Of a DNA stretch of 64,000 nucleotides, positions 37,184-46,615 are shown piece by piece. How positions within the stretch are numbered: position 1 is the first letter of the stretch; each line of letters starts with the position of its first letter. This stretch comes from Pascua guehoae (lineage: Eukaryota; Basidiomycota; Tremellomycetes; Trichosporonales; Trichosporonaceae). The DNA lies in the NCBI GenBank assembly GCA_001600415.1, contig BCJX01000012.1, positions 836,138-900,137 on the forward strand, given 5' to 3'. A program made the position numbers and the translations under genes. The notes beneath the pieces are model-generated. The model had not been told where the DNA came from. It ran no database searches and saw only the letters and a program-made list of their open reading frames with translations.

Positions 37184-40100
37184 CTAGGCGTCAGCCCGCA
37201 GGGCGTCGTCTGCGAGCTGTTTCGCGTGTTCGTCGAGGTCCATTGCGGGGACCTGTTCGCGCGCGGCGCCGTTTGGCGGCTGGGCGGCGTGTGCGTCGGC
37301 CTTTGCGTTGGCCTTTGCGTCCGTGTCCTTTTGGTGGCTCTCGTCGTCTTCATTGGCGCCGCCGTGCCATCCGCCCTCGTCGTGGGCCGCGCCCGTAACC
37401 TCGAGCGCGCCGGCGTCGAGGCCGACGGGGGCGCGGTCGTCGGCGGGAATCGGGGCGGCTTCGGACGGCGCGACGGGGTTGGCGCCACTGGTCGACTCTT
37501 GCATCTTGACGTCGTTGACGGGGCCGATGGGGGCGACCGTCTTTTCATCGGGGGGCGCATCGTCGCCGGCTTCAAACACATTGTGGATCGGCTCGGGGAC
37601 CTCTTCGACCTTGGTGGTTACGGCGCTGTCGACATAGACCTTGGCCGCGGGCTCGGTCACAGCGCTCTGCGAGTAGTACTCGTGCATGCTGCTGTGGAAG
37701 TCGCCGCTGAGGGTTAGCGACAGACGCAGGAAAAAGTACGCGACGTGACTCTACGCACCACGAAAAGTCCCAGGTCTTGAGCCATTTTGCGTCCTGGCAC
37801 TTTTGGCGAGTCCAGGGGGTGGCATACGCGAGCGGCTTAAAGTAGTTGAACGACCACAGGGCGAGGACGACCACGACCATGGCAATCTGGAAACGCACGC
37901 GCGGGCGCACACGCGACGTCGCATAGTCGAACACGGTGCAGAAGAGGAGCACGGCAAACCACAGCGCCGGGAGGTAGTGGTGCAGGAAGAGCTGGCGCTG
38001 CATAAGGAAGAAGGGGAGGTAGTGCAGCGCCCAGCCCATGAGGAGGAACGCACACACCTCGTCGTAGAACGCGAGCTTGGCTGGAGGGGTGAGCTACGCA
38101 CTCTGAGACACCACTCACGCTGCTGGAGGTCGCGGTACCCGCGCTTGGCACGGAGGATTAACAGACCGCGGAGGCCGAGGTAGAGCGTGATGGCCAGCGT
38201 CGAGCTCCACCACACGACCGGGTTACCGACGAGGTAGACCTGGCGGTGTTCCTTGACCCAGAAGTTGATGCCGCGGCGCAGCCACGGCCAGTGCTGGGGA
38301 CGCGAGTCGTATGCGTGGCGCTCGGTGAGGCCAGCGTTGGTGCGCCACATGACGCCCTGGAGCTCGAGGAACTTGGAAAGGAAGCCAGGACGCTCGTAGT
38401 TTACCTTTTCGGCATCGGGGTCCACTGCGGGTTAGCACGGCTCCCGTATCTGGCCAACCCACGCTGTGCATGCGAGTTGGTCTCGATAAACCAGAGCGAG
38501 TTTTCGTACGTCGGGTTCTTGTTGCACGTCACCTCCTGCTGCTCAAAGCCCCAGTCGGGGAGCTTGACCTTGTGCGAGAACAGGTAGCAGCCGGTCAGGA
38601 CGTGGCGGAGACGGAACTGGCTGCGGAGCGTGCGCAGGCGGTGACGCGCCTTCCTGTCCCTCCTGCCACGCGTCTCGGGGACAATCTCGACGATAAAGTC
38701 GTCGTTGGCATCGCCAGCAAAGCTGAACTGTCAGCCTGGGCTGATTGGCAGTGGCGTGGATACTTACCCAGGGAAACCATAGCCCGAGACCTCATTCTGG
38801 AAGTCGACCTCGGAGACGGGCGGGCGCACGTCGTGCGAGTGCAGGCGCTTCTTGGTCGAAACGTGCTCAAGACGGAGCTTGGAGCCAGTGAGGATGTACT
38901 CCATCGGAATGTCATCCCAAGGGTAGGACTCGGGTCCGTCGGGCTCGGACGCGTTGACGAGGCGCCACACATTGTTGTCATCCTTGTGGGGGTACAAGGT
39001 GATCTGCTGCTCTGGAAAACTGTTAGTGACCGTGGCATCATTGAGGACATACGCTGCGAGCCGCCGGGGTACGCGTGCGGGTGCGAGTGGAGGTAGCCGC
39101 CCTGGGTGTGGACGTGGCGGATGCTGACTTTGGAGCCAAAGCCGATGTCGGCAAAAGTGTCCTCCATGCCGTGGCCCTGGAGGGTCTGCTGGAACTCGGA
39201 GCTCATGAACCCGTCGCCGTCGCCCGACTCGTTGAGGATCCAGAAGTGGACCATAAAGCAGAACATGTAGACAGTGGCGGGGGTAACGATGAGACAGAGC
39301 GCGCGCGCAAGGAAGTGCTTGGCCCACATGCGCGGGGTGACCTTGAGGTTGCCGAGGAGGAGCCAGAGCTGGCGGATGGTGCCTAAGCCGACTGTGGCAA
39401 TGGTAAACAGTCCGACCCACTTGCACGACGAGACGGCACCCAACGAGGCGCCCGTGAGGAACAGGTTGCGCCACCACGACTTTGTGAATGCGCGGCCCTC
39501 CGAGTCATCGTTGGAGAAGCGCACCCAGAAGAAGATGGTGAGGGCGGTAAAGAAGATGAGGTACGAGTCGAGCAGAATCAGACGCGACTGCGTCACGAGC
39601 GCATTGTCAAATGTGACGAGCAGCGAGCCGAGAATGGCCGAGGCGAGCGACAGGCGGAGGGAAATGAGCGTGAGGAAGGTGAGCGGGACGACTGCGAGGC
39701 CAAAGAGCGCAGGGAAGGCGCGCATGATAATGTATGGGACCTTGGGCTCGAGGTAGTCCCTGCCGTGTGAGTTGACAACTTCTGGAAGAAGGAGGCCCCA
39801 ACTCACTTGCCAATGTCCTTGAAGTCAAACTTGCCATCAAAGCGGCCGATGAATGCGCTGAGCGTGACGAGGAGCTTTGCGAGCGGGGGGTGGACGTCCA
39901 TAAAGTATCTGCGGCGGATATACTTTGCCGCAAACCCACCAAAGTGGACCTCGTCGAAGCTGCAGTCAGCATTGGGTGTTGACGGAAGGTGCGTCGACGT
40001 GACCAGAGCGGACGGCGCGGACACTCTCTCTGTGCATGGAAGGTGCAGCATTGGGCAGGAGCAGTGGACGCTGATGGGGAAGACCAGGTCGCGTCCAGCA

Positions 40101-40672
40101 TCAAAGCTACAGCAGGAGCATTGTTCCGCGTAGCTGACACCCCAAAGTAAAGGCGGCGGTGCACGAGATATTTCCGTACCCAGCCCGCAGTCTCCAGAGG
40201 CCTCGCAGTCACAACCCAACACGCCGCCGTCTCCACCCCACGAATGGCAGCACAACTCGCCGACTCACACAACAGAAGTAGGCCACGCGAGGTTCCACAG
40301 GCGCACAAACGACGCCACGACACAAACGGCGCCGAGCAAGATCCACTCGCGGCGCCGGAGTCCGCCGACAGATGCGCCGGCCCGCGTGCCGCGCCGTCCG
40401 CCAAATGCAACGGGGGCAGCGACGGGCCCGTCGTCCTTGTGGCGCAGGCGTGCGTCGGCGTCTGCTTCTGGGCTCGGTGCGCCCTGTGGCCTGGGGACGC
40501 CCGGGACGCCGGGGCCGGCACCGATGCCCGACGCCGGGTCGGTGGAGAGGGCGGGTGGAGCGGGGGATGAACCCCCGAGAAAGGCTGGGGAAGGCGACGA
40601 GAGGGGCCCGCCCGAGGGCGTGCCGCGGCGCCGCGCCTGGGCCGACGAGAGGGAACCCGACGAGAGGGACAT
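37184..40672 (-). CDS. PMT2: Protein O-mannosyltransferase, PMT2 family
   Basis: Eight exons, high to low: 40269-40672, 39807-39959, 39053-39759, 38768-39011, 38463-38722, 38119-38424, 37759-38080 and 37184-37706. They sum to 2,919 nt, 972 residues. It transfers mannose from dolichyl-phosphate mannose to Ser/Thr of secretory proteins in the ER lumen. Evidence: FDEVHFGGF with the catalytic-type Asp137-Glu138, YFMDVHPPLAK, a multi-pass membrane region, a MIR region near residues 400-590 with GGYLHSHPHAYPGGS and LHSHDVRPPVSEVDF, then KVKLPDWGFEQQEVTC, GINFWVKEHRQVYL and LGNPVVWW-type blocks. These match the PMT2 subfamily (fungal PmtA, animal POMT2) better than PMT1 or PMT4. Odd points: a disordered N-terminal extension of roughly 110 residues and an acidic Ala/Asp/Glu-rich C-terminal tail of roughly 150 residues. 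Six of seven introns are 38-52 nt; the first is 309 nt. Confidence 0.95.
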
Positions 40673-41438
40673 GGCGGTCGTGTCCCGGGTCTCAGAGGTA
40701 GAGTCGCGAATCGCAGTCGGCGGAGTAGAGTCGAGGTCGCAGGCGAGTCAAACGTGGGGGCAAGAAGAAAGGGAAAGAGTAGAAAAGCGAGGCAAGCAAA
40801 GGCCGCGTGCCCGGCGCCAGGAGAGTGCGGGCGGGCGAGTGACGGACGCGAACGGGGTCGTTTGCGTTTGGCGTGTTTGTAAAAGACAAGACTAGTTTGC
40901 TACTACTCCTAGGTTGGTAGCAGCGAGAACAATGGGTTGGTTGGGTTGTCGCGTCGGCTGTCGGACACGTCGAGCACCTTTGGTGCATGCAGTGCAACTC
41001 CAACCCACTGGAGATGCCAACGCCACGTGGTCGTGACCATGTGGCGTTTCCCAGCACCGCACCGCAGGGCCGCAGCGCGCAGCGCGCAGCACTCGCCGTC
41101 TAGCGTACAGCGTGCCAGGCACAGGGCCCCAGGTGTTTGAATCTGTTTCCGCTGCGCTCCCTGCCTTTGCCACTGAAATAGCATCCAGTGCATACTACTG
41201 CGCGACTGTGCAGAGGCCTTTGGCACGATGACAATGCGACATGCTTTGCCCGTGCCGCCGTGCTCGACAACAGCATCTCATGGACCCAATTAGCAAACCA
41301 GTCGCAGGTTGGTGAGCATGCTGCACAAGACACGTACCGTGGCAGGTCGGACCACAAGCCAAACGTGTCGCACACCGCCTGATACGACGTTGAAACAGGT
41401 CAAATACACATAGCATGTACAATATCGCTCTATCCCAT
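40673..41438. other. Intergenic, PMT2 promoter and CSL4 3' region
   Basis: Both neighbours are on the minus strand, so this holds the PMT2 upstream region and the CSL4 3' end. No additional gene is seen. Confidence 0.5.
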
Positions 41439-42402
41439 CTACGCGCCCTCTGGCTTTGCCACCTTTCGCCGCTCCGTCTTGCCCGTCTGCGGGTCCTCCA
41501 TCTCCTGGTACGACACGGGGAGCAGCGGGTTGCCTGTGTGTGAGCTCTTGCCAAGCAACCGCCTAGCTCACCTTCCTCGGACGTGGCGTAGACGACGCCG
41601 AGCTCGTTGGCGGCCGTCGAGAGGTAGTAGCTACGTGCGTCACCGAGGGAGAGCTGGGTGTGAGTTTATGCGAGGCGGTGAGGGAGTGAGCAAGGAAGGA
41701 GTGATGATTGAGTGAGGAAAGGGGAGGGAAGCGCAAGCGGTATGCCAGCCGCCGTTTGCAGCTAATTGTTTACCACCTCCTAGCTGCCAGGTAGGGCCCA
41801 CACTCACCACCTTGGCCTTGACAATGTCGCCGAGGCGGAAGCACTCGCCCATCTTGACCTTGTCGCGCTCCGTCAACCTGCGGTGAGCTAACATCGACCC
41901 GTGGCAGCTCACCTAATGTCCGCAATGCGCACGACGCCCGTGAGCTCCTCGCTCGACTCGGCGACGGGGTGCCCGTTGACGACCTGGATTGTGATATGTG
42001 CCAGTGTCGGGGAGAGACGCGATACCTGTACATGTGTTAGAGGGGAAGGTCGGCTGCAAGGAAGGACATACTTGGCCCAGAACCTGTTGTTAGCAACCGA
42101 CGTGCGACATTGAGGATAGCACAGCACGCAGGGCACCGTCCTCCCGTACGCGACTCACAAGGGATCCAATCTCGGGAACAGCCGCCGCATCAGGCTTGCC
42201 AATCACGCTCACGATCTGCGTATCAGCTCCATGTGGAAGGACTTGAGCTCACCGCCCCATCGCGCTTTGGGCGACCGACGACGCTCGCGAGGATCTTTCC
42301 GCCGTACTCGTAGCATCCGGGGCCGCACTGCGGCATGGGAGGGGTGGTGTACACGCTCGGCAGGGGTTGTCCTGGGAGGACGAGGGGTGCTGATGATGCC
42401 AT
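41439..42402 (-). CDS. CSL4: Exosome subunit Csl4 (EXOSC1)
   Basis: Seven exons, high to low: 42253-42402, 42159-42215, 42072-42083 (12 nt), 41913-42025, 41808-41877, 41572-41653 and 41439-41533. They total 579 nt, 192 residues, close to the size of human EXOSC1. Csl4 is one of the three S1/KH cap proteins on the RNA exosome ring. The N-terminal domain has LPGQPLPS and the GCYEYGGKILASVVG strand pattern. The S1 domain runs from PEIGSLVLGQVSRL through VVRIADIRLTERDKV to FRLGDIVKAKV and LSLGDARSYYLSTA-NELGVV. The C-terminal segment corresponds to the zinc-ribbon region but carries no cysteines. The 12-nt exon encodes VLGQ, a block needed to keep the S1 strand, and is flanked by correct AG and GT signals. 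Introns are as short as 35 and 37 nt. Start at 42402 is divergent from LAT1. Confidence 0.93.
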
Positions 42403-43030
42403 GGTAAGAGAGAGGTGAGGTGTTGTTGGTGGGTTGGGAGGAAGGGTGTTGCTTTGTTGCTTGTGGACGAGGTGGTCGACCTCCACCACAAACAATTGTA
42501 TCCCCCCATCAGCCTCCAGTGCCAATTCTGAGATTTTCCGCGGTGTTATTTTAGATATTACGTAAAGCCACGTTTATCTCCCAGTTTTTGTCAACTGCCG
42601 CCGGTGATGATATTATTGGGTGAGGTGCGGCAAGAGCGGGCCGTCAAACGGAGGGTCACATGCCGCTCAACACTACTGTAGGTGTTCCGTCGCTGCCCCG
42701 CCTGCACGCCTGCTTGTCCGCCTGAATGCAAAATGTGGGTCATGCGGCCCGGCCCCAACTGGGCTGCCGCGTTTGCCGCCCCATGCCGTCCGTTCCTTTT
42801 GGCCCTGCCCCCCTGTGGTGGGGTTGTCGACCCATTCACTGGCTGGGCCAGGGCTGCTGGCACTGGGCGCGGCGGCTGGGTTGCTCGGTTTGGTGTCTGT
42901 CTGTCATGCGGCATGCGGCTACGGCAGACCAGACGGCCTGGATAGTGGGGCGGCACACAGTCTCTAAACCTCGTCAAAGACGACTACCACAATCTCCCCC
43001 TGCATCAATCCTTTCCCATCTACAGCCACG
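42403..43030. other. Divergent promoter region, CSL4 and LAT1
   Basis: 628 bases between two divergent start codons; both promoters must lie here. An AT-rich island (TTATTTTAGATATTACGTAAA near 42545-42566) stands out from the GC-rich background and is a candidate nucleosome-poor core. No gene is seen. Confidence 0.55.
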
Positions 43031-45440
43031 ATGCTCTCTCTCGCCCACGCCGCCCGGCGCCATGTCGCCAACAGCTCGCTCATCGCGTCCCGTTGTGAGT
43101 AGAGAATGGGCGCGCGCCCCCTCCCTCGAGAAAAACACAGTGCACGCACGCTTTTGCGCTGGGTTCTCTGCGAATCAAACGCAAATGCACGCCGGCGGCA
43201 TGGGTTTACCCCAACGGCATGCTCCCCCGCATCTCACCGCCCCGCACACACTCGTCCAAACAAGCTCTGCAACTTGGAGTAGTCTTCAGTCTTCCTCGAG
43301 CTGTGGACAGATGCACACCTCACCACCTGATGCATTCGAGTAGAGCTAACCCGCCAGCGCTGCGCACGTCGGCGCCTTTGTCTGCGCTGGGCAAGTTCAA
43401 GATGCCCGCCATGTCGCCGACCATGACCGAGGGTGGTATCGCGGCATGGAAGAAGAACGAGGGCGAGACGTTTGCGGCGGGCGACGTTCTCCTCGAGATT
43501 GAGACGGACAAGGCGACCATTGACGTCGAGGCCCAGGACGACGGCATCCTCGCCAAGATTATCGTGAGTTGGGTACGGAGAGGGCGGCAAACGGGAGCGG
43601 CATTGGTGGACCGCCTGGGGCCAGTCGCGGCGGTGATTCGCTGCAATCTCGGCCACCCGTCGACCATGCCGGCGGCAAGCGCTGCCTCGTGCATGCACTC
43701 TTTGGTCCGAGCTCGTTGCATTCCCCCCTGCTACAACCATGCATCGCCGAAACTCCCAACTGACACCCCTTGCAGAAGGCGGATGGCACCAAGAACATTC
43801 CTGTCGGAAGCACGATTGCCATCATTGGCGAGGAGGGCGACGACCTCGCTGGCGCCGACAAGCTCGCAGCCGAAAAGGACGACGCCCCCGAGGCCGTCCC
43901 CCACGAGGACGACAAGCCCGCCGCCAAGGAGGAGCCAAAGGCTGAGGCCCCCAAGGCTGAGGAGGCGCCAAAGGCCGCCCCCAAGGCTGAGTCCAAGAAG
44001 TCGGCAGAGGTCGGCGGCGACAAGCCCGTTTTCTTTGCCAGCCCCATTGCGCGCAAGATTGCCCTTGAGAAGGGTGTGCCCCTCGGCCAGGTCAAGGGCA
44101 CCGGTCCCGACGGCCGCATTACCAAGGTATGTGCAAGTTTGCGAGACTTATTGGTGGTCGACTCCTCTGTTTGTGGCAGCCTTGTGCTGTGTCCCGGCAT
44201 TCGATCGGCTGCCGTTGCTTCAGACGAGCATAAGCGGCGTGTTGTCTTGTCAGGCAATGCTGTCGGGCAGTGTGGTCAGAAACCGCTGCAGACGCTGCTG
44301 TGGACGCTGCTGCAGACGCTGCTGCAGACACTGCTGCAGATACTGCCGACCAACAGTTAACACGGCCCACCCCTGACCCAACGCCACCCCCAATACAATC
44401 GCTCACCCCCCAGTCCGACGTCGAGAACTTTAAGGGTGCCGGTGCCAGCGCCGCCGCGCCCGCTGCCGCCGCTGCTGCTCCCGCCGCGGCCGAGTACGAG
44501 GACATTCCCACGACCAACATGAGGAAAACGATCGGCAAGCGCCTGACTGAGAGCAAGCAGAACGTGCCCCACTACTACCTCACGGTCGAGATTGAGATGG
44601 ACCGCCTGCTCAAGCTGCGCCAGCTGTTCAACAAGGCCGGCGAGGGCAAGTCGAAGATTTCGGTCAACGACTTTGTCGTCAAGGCGGCTGCGCTCGCGCT
44701 CGCTGATGTCCCCGAGGCCAACTCGTCGTGGCTCGGTGACTCTATCCGGCAGTGAGTACCATGCGGGCATGCGGGCCGTCAGGCCCGCATTTCAACCGTG
44801 TAGACCTGGGTCCGGTTTTGACATTGGCCTGGAAGGAAATGGCCAGGGATTGTGTCCTGGCCGAAGAGAGCAAGGGTGGGGTAGAGATGATGGACAAGTG
44901 ACGTTCTTCTGTGTCCCAACCTCCCCTCTCCTTCCTTTTCCCTCNCTTCCCCCCNCGGTCTNCCNCCCCCCCCCCCCCCCCNCCGCACCCCCCCACTAAC
45001 ACACCAGATACAAGAAGGCCGACATCTCTGTCGCGGTCGCCACGCCCACTGGCCTCATCACCCCGATTGTCCGCGACGTGGGCGCCAAGGGCCTCGGCGC
45101 CATCAGCGCCGAGACAAAGTCGCTGGCCGCAAAGGCGCGCGACGGCAAGCTCAAGCCCGACGAGTACCAGGGCGGCACGTTTACAATCTCCAACCTGGGC
45201 ATGTTTGGCATTTCCCACTTTACCGCCATTATCAACCCGCCCCAGTCGTGCATTCTCGCCGTGGGCGCCACGACGCAAAAGCTCGTGCCCGCGCCCGAAG
45301 ACCCCAAGGGCTTCAAGACGGTCCAGGTCATGAATGTGACGCTCTCGAGCGACCACCGCACCGTCGACGGCGCGGTCGGCAGCCGCTGGCTCCAGGCGTT
45401 CAAGGGATACATGGAGCAGCCGCTTACGTTTATGCTTTAG
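43031..45440 (+). CDS. LAT1: Pyruvate dehydrogenase E2, dihydrolipoamide acetyltransferase
   Basis: Five exons: 43031-43094, 43358-43563, 43776-44126, 44414-44751 and 45008-45440, totalling 1,392 nt and 463 residues. E2 core of the mitochondrial pyruvate dehydrogenase complex; moves the acetyl group from lipoate to CoA. The N-terminus is Arg/Ser/Ala-rich and acid-free, as expected of a mitochondrial presequence. One lipoyl domain: [17 protein letters not shown] and [10 protein letters not shown], with the lipoylated Lys at about residue 73. An acidic/Ala/Pro linker follows, then a peripheral subunit-binding domain ([22 protein letters not shown]), a second linker, and the catalytic domain with [23 protein letters not shown] and DHRTVDG (His436, Asp440). 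The last intron carries isolated Ns in a poly-C run. Complete and intact. Confidence 0.97.
44289..44348. repeat. Five-copy 12-bp tandem repeat in LAT1 intron 3
   Basis: Five head-to-tail units related to CAGACGCTGCTG, with drift in units 2, 4 and 5. Lies inside the intron 44127-44413 and does not alter the protein. Confidence 0.85.
44945..44982. other. Unresolved bases in a poly-C tract (LAT1 intron 4)
   Basis: Single Ns at 44945, 44955, 44962, 44965 and 44982 sit within a C-rich run that includes a block of about 16 C. This indicates low base-call quality in a homopolymer and does not affect coding sequence. Confidence 0.95.
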
Positions 45441-46615
45441 AGAGATGTTAGTGATTAGTAGGGCAGCGAGGCGCGCAGCGCCGAGCGAGCAAGAGTAGGC
45501 CAGAGCATGGGAGAGAGAGCGGGCCAGCGACGAGGGAGAGCGAGCAAAGACCGAGCATGCAACGGTAATGATGTCTGCGGAACAACATTTGAACCTCGCG
45601 TGCCGAGCACCGTATCCGCTCGTGTATCCGCTCGTGCGACCGGGCAAGCTGCGACTCTGCCCGGCCCCAGGTGCACCGTTCCAGCAGTTACCCACCCTTT
45701 CCTCAGCCGCTAAGCCTGCCAGTGCAGTACACGGGGGCAGCGACTGGAGGATGAATGAGAATGCCGCCGTGCCGGCGTCCGACTGGTTCCTGTTGTGCAG
45801 AATATGGCGGGCGCCGTTGACGCCGCGGCCCATGGGTGCAACAATGTGGGCTGATAGAGTACGCGGCCACCTGCGAGGCCCACTGGGAGGCTGGCTGGGA
45901 GAGTGGCACGCTGGCACGCTGGCGCGACCTGTGTACATGGGCTGGCAGGCCTGCAGGCTTGCAGAGTGGCAGGTGCACGCGGGCTTGCACCGCGGCAGAC
46001 CAGCAGACGACAGGCAGTGCAACTACCTTGTCGTGGTTGGTATCTAGATCTAGGGATCTGGTGATGGCCGCCGACTACGGGGACAGCGTGGGCCGAGGGG
46101 ACCGACTGGCAGATGAGTGGCAGACCCGTGTCCACAGGTGGCAAACTTGCACGAGCGGCGGGGTGGGGCCCAACATGCTCCCATGGTCCGAGCAGTATCG
46201 GGGCAAAGGAGTCGGCAATGGAACAGTGGGTGGGCGGCGCGACTTGAGTCTAGTCGGGCTATGGGCAGGCTGCCACACTGCTAGACCAGACGGTGCAGAC
46301 TGGCCCACACAGACGGTGCAGTGGACTGCAGACAGGGGGGCACCGCCACCACCACCACCCCACCCCCACTACTAATACTGTTCCCGCGCGCACACGTAGA
46401 CTGCAAGAATACATGCATCGCTCGCCTGCAAGCTGCCCATGCTAATACTCCCATGTTCTATCCCGTCTCTCTCGCCGCTCCCTTCTTCTTTCTTGTCTCT
46501 CCTCTTCTCTTCTCTCGCTTTCCCTTCTCCCTTCACCCTTTCCTTCTCCTCTCCCTTCACCTTTCTTCTCTCCCTCTCACCCTCTTCCTCTTCCCCCTCT
46601 ACACACCCAAACGCC
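45441..46615. other. Convergent intergenic region
   Basis: Between the 3' ends of LAT1 (+) and the pantothenate kinase gene (-). Contains a long C/T-rich stretch at about 46450-46610 next to the kinase stop codon. No gene is recognised. Confidence 0.5.
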
